The notes: a model not told the origin generated them from the letters alone. A stretch of 64,000 nucleotides of DNA from Anaerovibrio sp. RM50 (GCF_000622005.1 NZ_JHWV01000007.1:62001-126000); one strand, 5' to 3'. Positions 24,875 through 33,145 are shown, counted from the stretch's first letter. Program-made: numbers and translations.

Positions 24875-25021
24875 CTACATTCTTCTGTTAACCGTCCATA
24901 CATGAGGTTTTCCGTTTTTACGTTTTGGGCACCTTCCTGGCTGTGGTTTACCGCGCACCGCTGGCATTACTTTCTTAGCGCCACAATGCGAACACATATA
25001 TTCAATGAATGGATTAGCCAT
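24875..25021 (-). CDS. Small zinc-ribbon-like protein
   Basis: A 48-residue protein from ATG 25021: MANPFIEYMCSHCGAKKVMP, then PQPGRCPKRKNGKPHVW. It is a sibling of the genes at 24687 and 17317 with the same CxxCG...P.GxCP...HxW layout. It lies 20 bp from its downstream neighbour, in the same unit. Function unknown. Confidence 0.6.
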   Translation of the reverse strand: MANPFIEYMCSHCGAKKVMPAVRGKPQPGRCPKRKNGKPHVWTVNRRM

Positions 25022-25032
25022 AATCGTTCCCC

Positions 25033-25239
25033 CTATACCTTGCACTCATACTTTGGACAGCTACCCCCAGCGGGCTGTTTTGTTCCAAAATTTTTACAGA
25101 CATTCCATACCTTGTCATCAAACTCCCAAAATCCGCCCACAATATTCTTTGGGGCTATGGCACTGTTTGCCGGATCATACCAATATTTGCAAAATGCACA
25201 GCACCGGGAATGGGTCTTTACATTAAAGGTTTTCATCAT
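25033..25239 (-). CDS. Small cysteine-rich protein
   Basis: A 68-residue protein with CCAFCKYWYDPANSA, VWNVCKNFG and GGSCPKYECKV: six to seven cysteines in three clusters, consistent with a metal-binding fold. The ATG at 25239 is chosen over an upstream in-frame ATG because GGAGG lies between them. It is the first gene of the leftward run ending with the GTPase at 22719. No family recognised. Confidence 0.6.
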   Translation of the reverse strand: MMKTFNVKTHSRCCAFCKYWYDPANSAIAPKNIVGGFWEFDDKVWNVCKNFGTKQPAGGSCPKYECKV

Positions 25240-25615
25240 GCGACTAACACCTCCACAAAACAAAAAGAGTCCGCCCTGCCCTGGCGAAAATCAGCACACA
25301 CCTATATTATGTATGCCCATCTTCAGTCTGGCAGAAACGAACGCAATAATTTTCTATATATTTCTCTGTATTCAGAAACTGCATTATACATCATAATCAA
25401 TCACCTGCGATTAACTGGCTGACATTTCTTATACATCTGTAAATACAATATCCAAATTTCAATCTTAAATGGCTCGTTTTTTTAACTTTAACTCACTATT
25501 TCAACACTCAAAGCCAAAAATCCTGCCATTGAAACAACAATATTTTAACTTAAAATCACATCTTTTTCATACGACAAATAACCCCTATACTTATTAAAGT
25601 AAGGAGTGATTGCGT
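25240..25615. other. Intergenic region with degenerate copy of the 15950-16190 segment
   Basis: No intact gene is seen. The segment 25285-25410 resembles 15960-16130 (shared CAGCACACAC, GCAGAAACG, AATCACCT motifs) and holds a broken version of the small protein at 15968 (end YCVRFCQTEDGHT). The promoters of the divergent flanking genes must lie here. Confidence 0.45.
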
Positions 25616-25951
25616 ATGGATATTATAGCGTCCCGACTGCGGGAGCTACGTAAGTTAAAGCAGCTTTCTCAGGAAGATGTAGCCAAATATCTTGGTATCA
25701 CTCGAACAGCCTATAACAAGTACGAAAGTGGCGACATCAAACCTGTACGAAAGCTTAATGAACTGGCTATCCTATTTAATGTCAGTGTCGATTACCTGCT
25801 TGGCCGTGAGGAATCCACCCTTGAAAGCAAGGTACGGGAGGTATCTCCCCATATCAGCGGGCAGCTCCGAAAGTATCTTGATTTAAGTGAATCCGGCAAG
25901 GATATTGTGGATATTACCCTTAATGCCGTGTATGAGCAGGAAAACCACTAA
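25616..25951 (+). CDS. XRE-family transcriptional regulator
   Basis: A 111-residue repressor-type protein with an N-terminal HTH (SRLRELRKLKQLSQEDVAKY, LGITRTAYNKYESGDIKPV) and a short C-terminal helical part. The start is ATG 25616 with AAGGAG 9 bases before. Divergent from the leftward island genes, it may repress them. Phage-like repressors look like this, but no phage structural gene is nearby. It is followed by an intergenic repeat and a terminator. Confidence 0.8.
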   Translation: MDIIASRLRELRKLKQLSQEDVAKYLGITRTAYNKYESGDIKPVRKLNELAILFNVSVDYLLGREESTLESKVREVSPHISGQLRKYLDLSESGKDIVDITLNAVYEQENH

Positions 25952-25964
25952 TAATGGGTAGAGA

Positions 25965-26050
25965 GACCTCATCCGTCAGCCTATAAGGCTGACACCGACG
26001 GAGCTTTGCTCCTAGTACCTTTAGGTGCTTCCCCATAGGGGAAGGCTAAA
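25965..26050. repeat. CTCATCCGTCAGCC-type intergenic repeat
   Basis: Contains CTCATCCGTCAGCCT, AGGCTGACACCGACGG and TTCCCCATAGGGGAAGGCT, each internally complementary. Elements of this layout are scattered in many Firmicutes genomes and look like small non-autonomous repeats. Single copy in the window. Confidence 0.5.
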
Positions 26051-26078
26051 AACTGTGTTCAACGAAATTATACAAAAT

Positions 26079-26119
26079 GTCCCAGCAGGGTTTGTTTACC
26101 CGCTGGGACAATTTTTTAT
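26079..26119. terminator. Bidirectional terminator
   Basis: TGTCCCAGC pairs with GCTGGGACA and is followed by ATTTTTTAT. It separates the XRE gene from the kinase gene that ends at 26129 on the other strand. Confidence 0.85.
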
Positions 26120-26128
26120 AGCCACTAT

Positions 26129-27607
26129 TTATTTTTCCAGTTCAAAATCCATTTCTGCTTTTTCACCAAAAAGCATCTGATCTCCCGAGGCATATAATTG
26201 GAAATGCATTTCCTGTCTTCGCCTCTCCTTATGCAGAACAGGCAATCTGAATTCATTCAGTGGAACCACAAATACACAGCTTTCCCCTGGTGCCAAAGTA
26301 TTTCCGTAATAGTCCTTTGATTCTCCCCCCACACCATCTGTGGTCCATACACTGAGATGTGGATTTTCCCAATGCTTATTGCTCCTATTATCCACCGTTA
26401 CACGAACTTCCCAATCGTTTGGATAGGTGTCACTCCAATTTTTCCATATATTAGGCGGAATTGTAAAAAACGTCCCCCAATCATTTCTTGGTGTTTCAAA
26501 TCTGTCCGTCCACGCCCCCTGCCTTTCGCCATTAAAATAATACTTGGCATAAACAGCATTTTTCCCCGTTTCAGCACCAGTTGCCGCTTCCTGTACTGCT
26601 TTATTGTTTTCCATGGTGTTTGGCTTATTTTCATGTGGTATAGGGCCATTTTCCTGTTGTACAGACCCGCTTTCCTTTGATTCAGGCTTATCCTTTTCAG
26701 CTTCTGGTGTCTTTTCCTCTACTGAAGGAAGAGGCACTTTTTCCTTTACTTCCTCCATTATTTCTTCCACTGCAGGAGGAATGATTTTTTCATCATGAGA
26801 ATGCTGCCAGTTTGTCCATATTACCAGCACAACCGCCAGTGATACAGCTGCAATCCCCGCCACTTTAAGGAGCTTGTTCCTCCTGTGATAGAGCAAAGCA
26901 TTTTTCAGATCCTTAACTGTCTGGTAACGGCTTCTTGCGTCAACCTCAGTGCATTTTTGCAATATTGCTTTCAGCCAGCCCTTATAATCAGGCCCCATCA
27001 TTTCCTGAAAGGTGATGCCCAAGGAATAAATATCGCTTCGCTGGTCAGTCTGGCCATAGCCGTATTGCTCCGGGGGAGCATAGCCCTTGGTGCCCAGAAG
27101 GCGGGTATCTTCCTTTTGCTCCTCCTTCACCGTGCGGGCAGCATCATAATCTATGAGCCTTGCAAAATCATGGCCGCCAACATTTTGTAGTATTAAATTC
27201 GACGGCTTTATATCACGATGAATTATTCCCTTATTATGGAGCATGCCAAGGCCGTCACAAAGCTGCAAAAGCAGCTCCCTTGCCCTTGCCTCCGTCAAAT
27301 GCTTCCTGTTTGCCAGCAGCTCCTCAAAGGACTCCCCGTTGATAAATTCCTCCACCACAATGGTGTTATGCTCATCCTCGGTGCAGTAAATAACCTCCGG
27401 CCAAAGGGATTTCCCCATTGTTTTAAGTGTGGAATATGGCAAATTGGCCAGCTTAATATATTTAATAACCACAAAGCTGCCTGTACTGTCCGCGGCCAGC
27501 CACACCTCTGCCCTGTCACTCTCATGGAGCAGACGCACCTTTTCGTATTTGCTTTTTATATATTCCTCCGCCAGCTCCATGGCTGTTCTGGAATTGTCCT
27601 GCCCCAT
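26129..27607 (-). CDS. Membrane Ser/Thr protein kinase (PASTA-less)
   Basis: A 492-residue eukaryote-type kinase with one membrane span. The N-terminal kinase domain (about 20-240) has the ATP lysine in VVIKY (49), HRDIKPSNLIL (130-140), DYDAAR in place of DFG (153-158), and the APPEQYGYGQ activation-segment end. The TM is at about 246-265 (LKVAGIAAVSLAVVLVIW). Outside is a Pro/Glu-rich spacer and a beta-rich C-terminal domain (WKNWSDTYPNDWEVRVTVDN) of unknown ligand. The catalytic Asp and Lys are present, so activity is likely. It is divergently transcribed from an HTH gene 82 bp away. No PP2C phosphatase is adjacent. Confidence 0.85.
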   Translation of the reverse strand: MGQDNSRTAMELAEEYIKSKYEKVRLLHESDRAEVWLAADSTGSFVVIKYIKLANLPYSTLKTMGKSLWPEVIYCTEDEHNTIVVEEFINGESFEELLANRKHLTEARARELLLQLCDGLGMLHNKGIIHRDIKPSNLILQNVGGHDFARLIDYDAARTVKEEQKEDTRLLGTKGYAPPEQYGYGQTDQRSDIYSLGITFQEMMGPDYKGWLKAILQKCTEVDARSRYQTVKDLKNALLYHRRNKLLKVAGIAAVSLAVVLVIWTNWQHSHDEKIIPPAVEEIMEEVKEKVPLPSVEEKTPEAEKDKPESKESGSVQQENGPIPHENKPNTMENNKAVQEAATGAETGKNAVYAKYYFNGERQGAWTDRFETPRNDWGTFFTIPPNIWKNWSDTYPNDWEVRVTVDNRSNKHWENPHLSVWTTDGVGGESKDYYGNTLAPGESCVFVVPLNEFRLPVLHKERRRQEMHFQLYASGDQMLFGEKAEMDFELEK

Positions 27608-27689
27608 AATATCACCTTGCTTTGTTCGCTAAAGTATATTATCATACTCATAGTTTAACATAATATACACCATTTTTGTTGGAGGGGAC

Positions 27690-28118
27690 ATGAAAAATAA
27701 AACTACTGCCAGTCTGGAGCATGAACTGAGTGAAGCCAAAAGAATCGAGGATTATCTTTCTGCCAACGATTCTGAGCTTATCAACCAGTCCCTGGCTGAG
27801 CATTTGGAGAAGCTTATAACAGAAAAAGGACTGAACAAAGCCGAGGTAATTGAGCAATCCGGACTGGATAAGGTCTACGCCTATCACATTTTTGCGGGCC
27901 GCAAAAATCCATCACGAAATAAGATATTGGCACTGGCCATTGCCATGAAGCTTACTCCTGATGAGGTACAGCACCTTTTATATTATGCAAAGGCTGAACG
28001 CCTTTACGTGCGCAACAGCTGGGACAGCGTAATATGGCATGCCCTGGAAAATAACCTTTCCGTGCTGGAAACAAATCTCCTTTTGGATAAGCTTGGGGAA
28101 ACCAAACTGCTGGACTAA
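27690..28118 (+). CDS. HTH protein divergent from the kinase
   Basis: A 142-residue protein with an XRE-like HTH (EKLITEKGLNKAEVIEQSGL, DKVYAYHIFAGRKNPSRNKI) followed by ALAIAMKLTPDEVQHLLYYA. It is a paralogue of the island HTH protein at 16363-16914. Pairs of such an HTH protein with a membrane Ser/Thr kinase recur in Clostridia and Negativicutes; the HTH protein may be the kinase substrate, which is inference. ATG 27690 has GGAGGGG upstream. It is followed by a strong hairpin terminator. Confidence 0.8.
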   Translation: MKNKTTASLEHELSEAKRIEDYLSANDSELINQSLAEHLEKLITEKGLNKAEVIEQSGLDKVYAYHIFAGRKNPSRNKILALAIAMKLTPDEVQHLLYYAKAERLYVRNSWDSVIWHALENNLSVLETNLLLDKLGETKLLD

Positions 28119-28139
28119 AGAACTGACTGAACTAAAAAA

Positions 28140-28191
28140 AACGGGACCGTCCCATTGATGCTTTCATCAAAGGGCAGTCCCGTTATTTTTT
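28140..28191. terminator. Bidirectional terminator
   Basis: ACGGGAC and GTCCCGT form the base of a hairpin with inner arms CCCATTGATG/CATCAAAGGG, and T- and A-runs outside. It serves the HTH gene on the plus strand. Confidence 0.85.
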
Positions 28192-28230
28192 AACTCATTT
28201 TTCAGCTTATTAATTTAGCTTTTTTATACC

Positions 28231-28860
28231 TTACTTTTTCAGCTTATCAAATTCTTCCCTTGTAAGATAGGAATCCTGAGTGCCCTTGCGGGTTACACTT
28301 AAGGAGGCATACTGGGAAGCTTCCTTCATGGCCTCAGGAATGTTTTGGGTGCGGGAATAGTTTTCCACGAAGCAGCCGATGAAGGAATCCCCGGCGCCGG
28401 TGGTGTCAACGGCATCCACCTTGACGGCTGGAACTACCAGATAATCCTCCTTGGTGAGCCACATGGAGCCCTTGGAGCCCATGGTAACGATTACGTTCTT
28501 CAGTCCCTTGTCCACCAGAGTCTGGGCAGCCGCCTTGATCTCCTCAAGAGAGTTGGTTGGCATACCAGTGAGAATGGAAAGCTCTGTCTCGTTTGGCACG
28601 AAGAAATCGCAGAGACAAGCCTTCTCGATGGAAAGCTCCTTGCTGGCAGGAGCAGGGTTCAGGAGAACCGGGACATTATGCTTCTTGCCCATATCAATGG
28701 CGGCATAGACAGTCTCCAGAGGAACCTCCAGCTGCAGCACTATAAGGCCGCATTCCTTCAAGGCATCCTCAGCATCCTCAATAACCTCAGGAGTAAGGCA
28801 CGCATTGGCCCCCTTGTGAATGAGGATACGGTTCTGGGAGGACTCGTCAACCAAAATTAT
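28231..28860 (-). pseudogene. Truncated duplicate of ribokinase (C-terminal two-thirds)
   Basis: The segment 28237-28859 is a near-identical copy of 34428-35050 within rbsK (only scattered base changes). It covers the ribokinase C-terminal two-thirds, including NPAPASKELS and DTTGAGDSFIGCFVEN with the catalytic aspartate. The N-terminal sugar-binding part is absent. The sequence joins hicB-derived DNA at about 28860, which supplies an accidental start (MQILSF...). It cannot fold as a full kinase, so it is a pseudogene. Confidence 0.9.
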
Positions 28861-28912
28861 TGCTGATGCAGTGAATGAAAGAATTTGCAAAGTTGCACAA
28901 GTCAGCTCATAA
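28857..28912 (+). pseudogene. 3' remnant of a hicB gene
   Basis: The plus strand reads IADAVNERICKVAQVSS and a stop, matching the end of HicB at 3544-3885 (IADAVNEKICKVAQTGL). Homology continues into the 3' flank and the hairpin copy E. The rest of the gene was replaced by the rbsK copy; the join has ATT as microhomology. Confidence 0.85.
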
Positions 28913-28943
28913 ATTCAATTTATATATTTTCTTTAAAAGACAC

Positions 28944-28987
28944 ATCCCGTCTGACATATTGGCTGCATAGCCACCATCAGACGGGAT
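28944..28987 (+). terminator. CCCGTCTGA hairpin repeat, copy E
   Basis: ATCCCGTCTGA...TCAGACGGGAT followed by TTTT. The flank TCTTTAAAAGACAC upstream is the same as that before copy A after hicB at 3901. Confidence 0.75.
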
Positions 28988-29179
28988 TTTTATCATAATC
29001 TGTTTTTAAGTATACATGTGACTATCTTATAGTATAATATTGTTAGGATATATATAGATTATCATTTGTTTTATTTTGTATTTATGATATTATTATTATA
29101 TTAATTAGTATATATGACTTGCATTATATTTTTTCTCATTTTTTACAAATATGTTATAATTTTAGAAAGGAAACACCTT

Positions 29180-30016
29180 ATGAGCACTACAAAACACACA
29201 ATCAAACCATGGGAAGACTTGACCATTACTGATGACTATATGTTCAAGCTGGTAATGAAACATCCCCGTATCTGTCAACGGCTTATTGAGAAAATTCTCA
29301 ACATCAAGATTAAGCACATAAAGTATCTTGAAACAGAGAAAACCTTGGATAACAGCTATACAGGAAAAGGGATTCGCCTTGATGTTTATGTCGAGGGTGA
29401 TAATGTCATTTATGACATTGAAATGCAAGTGCAGCACTACGACGATACTGAATTTGCATACCGTACCAGATATTATCAGTCCATGATTGACAATGATGTG
29501 CTGCCTGCCGGCACCAAACACTACACTGAACTCAAAAATTCTTTTATTATTTTCCTGTGCCCGTTTGCCATGTTTGATAAAAAGCGCCATATGTATACAT
29601 TCCGCAATGTATGCCTCCAAGACACTCAAATCAGGCTAGAGGACGGAACTACAAAGATTTTCCTCTGTTCCGATGGCACAATGGATGATGTATCACCAGA
29701 TGTCAAGGCATTCCTTGATTTTATGAAGGGACTTCCAGTTACCAACGACTTTGTAGTTGAGATTCAAACTCTAATCAGTGATATCAAACTTCAAGAAAAG
29801 GAAAGGGTGAGCTATATGACCTTTGAAATGAAAATGCAAGAAGCACGTAATGAAGGCAAAGAAGAGGGTCTTGCTGAAGGTCTTGCTGAAGGCCTTACTA
29901 AAATGGCCACCACTGTTGCCATGAATATGCTTAGCAAAAACGAGCCTATTGATAAAATAGCCGAATACACCGGCCTCACTGAAGAGCAAATTCAGGAGCT
30001 GGCCACAAAGCTTTAG
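29180..30016 (+). CDS. Rpn-family PD-(D/E)XK nuclease / putative transposase
   Basis: A 278-residue Rpn family member, distinct in sequence from that at 4257. Core: DDYMFKLVMKHPRICQRLIE, LDVYVEGDNVIYDIEMQVQ (D...E-x-Q), YRTRYYQSMIDNDVL, KNSFIIFLCPFAMFD, and the C-terminal repeats EGLAEGLAEGL and tail NMLSKNEPIDKIAEYTGLTE. The ATG at 29180 follows GAAAGGA. It stands right after the hicB remnant and hairpin E, and is followed by hairpin F, the same order as hicB-hairpin-rpn-hairpin at 3.5-5.2 kb. Nuclease activity is inferred from the family. Confidence 0.85.
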   Translation: MSTTKHTIKPWEDLTITDDYMFKLVMKHPRICQRLIEKILNIKIKHIKYLETEKTLDNSYTGKGIRLDVYVEGDNVIYDIEMQVQHYDDTEFAYRTRYYQSMIDNDVLPAGTKHYTELKNSFIIFLCPFAMFDKKRHMYTFRNVCLQDTQIRLEDGTTKIFLCSDGTMDDVSPDVKAFLDFMKGLPVTNDFVVEIQTLISDIKLQEKERVSYMTFEMKMQEARNEGKEEGLAEGLAEGLTKMATTVAMNMLSKNEPIDKIAEYTGLTEEQIQELATKL

Positions 30017-30038
30017 TCCTTTACCACAAAAAAGACTT

Positions 30039-30080
30039 ATCCCGTCTGACGGTTGGCATCATGCCACCATCAGGCGGGAT
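30039..30080 (+). terminator. CCCGTCTGA hairpin repeat, copy F
   Basis: ATCCCGTCTGACGG pairs with CCATCAGGCGGGAT and is followed by TTTTTAGGTTCGTCACAG, identical to the 3' flank of copy C. It is 23 bp after the Rpn stop. Confidence 0.75.
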
Positions 30081-30257
30081 TTTTAGGTTCGTCACAGTCT
30101 TTTTTGTATAAATGCCCTACCTATATATTATAAGAAAAAAGTTATATTTTCCAAGTTTTTTAGTCTTTTTCGAAATTTTCTCTATATTTATTATCACTAA
30201 TTTTTCCTCACTTCAAAAATTCCCCCTGCTTCAGCTGCATATAAACCTAAAAAATGA

Positions 30258-30292
30258 AAAGCTCCCAGACATCATAATTGTCCGGGAGTTTT
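30258..30292. terminator. Terminator after flavoprotein gene
   Basis: CTCCC-AGACA pairs with TGTC-GGGAG, with A/T-runs on each side. It lies downstream of the leftward gene ending at 30308. Confidence 0.7.
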
Positions 30293-30307
30293 AACATTTT
30301 ATAGTAT

Positions 30308-30991
30308 TTACAGATTAGCTCCTATCTTGTAGGCCACATCTGCAAACTCAGAACGCTCCACCAAAGAGCGGGCTCCACAGCCTGTTGCCCATACCTGCCC
30401 CACATCAGTCCATTCCATATAACGAACCAAAGTATCATAATGATTTGACAGGGCCTCCATGGTCCAGTCAGCACTGTTATAAGCAGTGGCCATCATTATA
30501 GACTTTTTCCTGTGAAGCTTTTCCGTGCGTGAATAGAACCGGTCTACTATTATCTTCAGCTGGGCTGACATACCAAAATAATACAATGGGGTAGTCAGCA
30601 CGATAAGGTCCGCCTCCAGCATTTTCGGCATAAGTGTATTTTCAATAGCGTCCTTAAATACACATGGGCCATCCATACCGCACTTGTCACAGCCCCGACA
30701 CGGATGGGTGTCCTCGTTGGCCGCATCAAAGGTAAATACCTCATGCCCTGCACTTTTTGCGCCCTCGGTAAAACGGTCAGCCAAGTATATAGATGTGGAT
30801 TCATTTTTAGGATGAGGACTTGATGTTATTACTACTATTTTCATATTTTTTCCTCCCGATACACTGCCCTTCGCTGGCACCTCAGTTGTCTTATTCTTAT
30901 TTTTTCCTGTCAGACCTGAGAAACCACATCCTGAAAGAAACAGGGTGATAGCCCCCATACTAGTGACCTTTAAAAACTCTCGTCTATCCAT
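30308..30991 (-). CDS. Exported flavodoxin-fold NAD(P)H oxidoreductase (Tat lipoprotein-like)
   Basis: A 227-residue protein. The N-terminus MDRREFLKVTSMGAITLFLS is a twin-arginine signal followed by a lipobox-like LSGC (17-20 region), so it may be anchored outside. The remainder is a flavodoxin-like FMN reductase: VVITSSPHPKNESTS (phosphate-binding loop), CRGCDKCGMDGPC (cysteine cluster of iron-sulfur flavoproteins), LTTPLYYFGMSAQLKIIVDR. The likely reaction is NAD(P)H- or electron-carrier-linked reduction using FMN. It is the last gene in a leftward run with YciI, aldo/keto reductase and TetR genes. The substrate is unknown. Confidence 0.8.
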   Translation of the reverse strand: MDRREFLKVTSMGAITLFLSGCGFSGLTGKNKNKTTEVPAKGSVSGGKNMKIVVITSSPHPKNESTSIYLADRFTEGAKSAGHEVFTFDAANEDTHPCRGCDKCGMDGPCVFKDAIENTLMPKMLEADLIVLTTPLYYFGMSAQLKIIVDRFYSRTEKLHRKKSIMMATAYNSADWTMEALSNHYDTLVRYMEWTDVGQVWATGCGARSLVERSEFADVAYKIGANL

Positions 30992-31033
30992 GGCTTCTCA
31001 CCTTAGCTTCCTAATCAATGGGAATTTCTCAAA

Positions 31034-31336
31034 TTATTTCCCAACATAGTCCATAATTTTTGGCGAAATTTTTGCCGCAGTAAATGAGTGAACCTCATAA
31101 TCAGCCATACCATCGGCATAATAAACGTCACTTTTCAAAATATTTTCCAATTCTTCACGGGTTTTAACTGGTGACAACATAATCCCCACCATCTCCTGAT
31201 CGGTATATGGCCCCAATAAAACAAAATTACCTTCCTCAAAATGATGGGTAAACCATTCCACATGCTTTTTAAAGAGCTCATCCATTTTATCTGCCGGAAT
31301 CTTATCCTTCTTAAGGACTTCATTAATGATAAACAT
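31034..31336 (-). CDS. YciI-family protein
   Basis: A 100-residue YciI-like ferredoxin-fold protein: KKHVEWFTHHFEEGNFVLLG (with the conserved His), YTDQEMVGIMLSPV, DVYYADGMADYEVHSF with the active-site-like Asp. Family members are dehalogenase-like or small-molecule binding proteins of uncertain function. It lies between the flavoprotein and the aldo/keto reductase with gaps of 42 and 31 bp, so co-transcription is likely. Confidence 0.85.
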   Translation of the reverse strand: MFIINEVLKKDKIPADKMDELFKKHVEWFTHHFEEGNFVLLGPYTDQEMVGIMLSPVKTREELENILKSDVYYADGMADYEVHSFTAAKISPKIMDYVGK

Positions 31337-31367
31337 AATACATTGCCTGCCTTTCTATTTATCTTGA

Positions 31368-32312
31368 TTATTCCATCTTCTTTTCCCACTCACGAATAGT
31401 GGAAACATTTGCTTTATCGGCAACAGACTCCAAACGACTAATTTCATCATTTGTCAGCACCATCCCGGCAGCCTTTACGGCATCCTCTACATGGTGAACT
31501 TTTGTCACACCAATGATGGGTAAAGTCCCCTTATTTATAGCCCAAGCCGTAGCAACCTGGGCCACCGATATACCATTAGCTTCACCTATTTCCTGCATTA
31601 ATTTCGTCAGTTCTTCCAGCTGTGGCAAAATCGGATTATAGCTTCTCGCTCTGTCAGAACCTTCCGGGAATGGATGGCTTGTATCATACTTACCGGAAAG
31701 AGCTCCCTGTTCAAGAACCATATAGGCAAAGAAGATAATATCATTTTCCTTGCAATAATCCAATATACCTGATGTCTCTGAGGAACGATTTAAAAGGCTG
31801 AAATGATTCTGTACAGCTTCTATCTTACAACCAAGCCCCGATAATATTTCATTGGCCCGCTTCAGTTCAGTCAGATTGTGGTTTGATACCCCCACTGCTT
31901 TTACCTTGCCGTTTTTCACCAACGGTGCCAGCTGAGGTGTCCACTGCTCTACATCTGCCGGATTATGTATCCAATAAATATCTATATCGTCTATACCAAG
32001 GCGCTTCATGCTGGCATCAGCCATTTTTTCCATAGAATTATCGTACATTTCAGCAATCTGAGGTGTGAACTTAGTTGAAATAATTACCTCATCCCTCTTT
32101 ACACCTTTTACAAAGCTTCCCAAAATGTCCTCGGAAGAGCCCATTCCGTAGACAGTAGCCGTATCCCACAGATTTAATCCATGCTTCATAGCTACGTCAA
32201 AAATTGGTTTCAAATCCTTTTCTCCCAGGTTATTACCAAAAACCTGATCTCCACCAGCCATGCCCGTTCCCCATGACCATGCACCCAACGCAATCTTTGG
32301 CAGTTTTTTCAT
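31368..32312 (-). CDS. Aldo/keto reductase
   Basis: A 314-residue TIM-barrel NAD(P)H-dependent aldo/keto reductase. Seen: LGAWSWGTGMAGG at the N-terminus, LWDTATVYGMGSSEDILG with the catalytic Asp/Tyr, IISTKF (Lys), IYWIHNPADVEQW (His), and the nucleotide-binding region PIIGVTKVHHVEDAVKA near the C-terminus. The ATG at 32312 is chosen because AGGGGGG precedes it; longer readings lack a site. It reduces carbonyls of unknown identity. It is in the run controlled by the TetR gene just upstream. Confidence 0.9.
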   Translation of the reverse strand: MKKLPKIALGAWSWGTGMAGGDQVFGNNLGEKDLKPIFDVAMKHGLNLWDTATVYGMGSSEDILGSFVKGVKRDEVIISTKFTPQIAEMYDNSMEKMADASMKRLGIDDIDIYWIHNPADVEQWTPQLAPLVKNGKVKAVGVSNHNLTELKRANEILSGLGCKIEAVQNHFSLLNRSSETSGILDYCKENDIIFFAYMVLEQGALSGKYDTSHPFPEGSDRARSYNPILPQLEELTKLMQEIGEANGISVAQVATAWAINKGTLPIIGVTKVHHVEDAVKAAGMVLTNDEISRLESVADKANVSTIREWEKKME

Positions 32313-32419
32313 TTTTAGCCCCCCTAATTTAACAATAAAAACGACAGGTTGTTTATTAAAAAGAAAATTTTTTCTTATCCAGTGGGAGGCGATAACTCCC
32401 ACCAGATAAGCTCACGTCA

Positions 32420-33052
32420 TTAGCTATTTTCAGAGCCTAATAGCTTTTTTAGGCAATTATAGCTTATTTCATATACTGAGTGATATACAAAACCCACTTT
32501 GGCCTCATCCATGGCTTCCCTTTGCTTTTCATTGATCTCTACATAGGGGTAAATACCATAAATAAAAGGGAAAAATACATACAAAAATTCCTGCTTGGCG
32601 TCCTCGGTCATATCCTGGCAAAACATATCAAGGCACTTCTTTACCGCCCTTATTGAGTTACCATATACCTTTTTGAATTCCACAAGGATTTCATACCTGC
32701 TGTTTCCCTCCATGTCGAAGTGGTTCATGGTCATCAGCTTAAGCAGCTTTCCACGCCTTTCCAGAGTTTTTGCCAACTTATCAGCCAGCTCATCCCTGGA
32801 AAGCTCCTTATTATTTCTGCACAGATTTTCCAGGTCTTCTATCCATAACTCGTACTCTTTTTGCATATACACCAGAAAAATTTCCTCTTTCGTATCAAAA
32901 TAATTATATATTGATGTACGATTAAGGGAAGTGGCATTGGCAATTTCTTTAAGGGTTATATCCTTAAAACTCATTGTCTCATACAGCTGGGCACAAGCAT
33001 CAATAATTTCCTCCCGCTTCGCCAGCAAAAATTCCTCTGTAACCTTTGGCAT
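32420..33052 (-). CDS. TetR-family regulator
   Basis: A 210-residue regulator: an N-terminal HTH (LKEIANATSLNRTSIYNYFD at about 36-55, followed by TKEEIFLVYM) and a helical ligand-binding domain typical of TetR proteins. It is upstream of the aldo/keto reductase on the same strand (108 bp) and presumably represses this redox cluster until an inducer binds. AAGGAG precedes ATG 33052. Confidence 0.92.
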   Translation of the reverse strand: MPKVTEEFLLAKREEIIDACAQLYETMSFKDITLKEIANATSLNRTSIYNYFDTKEEIFLVYMQKEYELWIEDLENLCRNNKELSRDELADKLAKTLERRGKLLKLMTMNHFDMEGNSRYEILVEFKKVYGNSIRAVKKCLDMFCQDMTEDAKQEFLYVFFPFIYGIYPYVEINEKQREAMDEAKVGFVYHSVYEISYNCLKKLLGSENS

Positions 33053-33145
33053 ATCCTTCTCCTTAAACCTTAAAATATTCCATGGGACAACAATTTGCCT
33101 CCATTACTTTATATTGTGTAAAACAAACGACATATTATCACTTTA

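Noticed and set aside
25616-26050. Prophage remnant based on the XRE repressor
   Set aside because: No integrase, att site, or structural phage gene is present near it.
25965-26119. CRISPR array
   Set aside because: The internal complementary segments form one repeat element and a terminator; there is no regular repeat-spacer pattern here or elsewhere in the window.
28231-28890. Functional second ribokinase of 219 residues
   Set aside because: The N-terminal sugar-binding part is missing, and the first ten codons come from hicB DNA read on the wrong strand.
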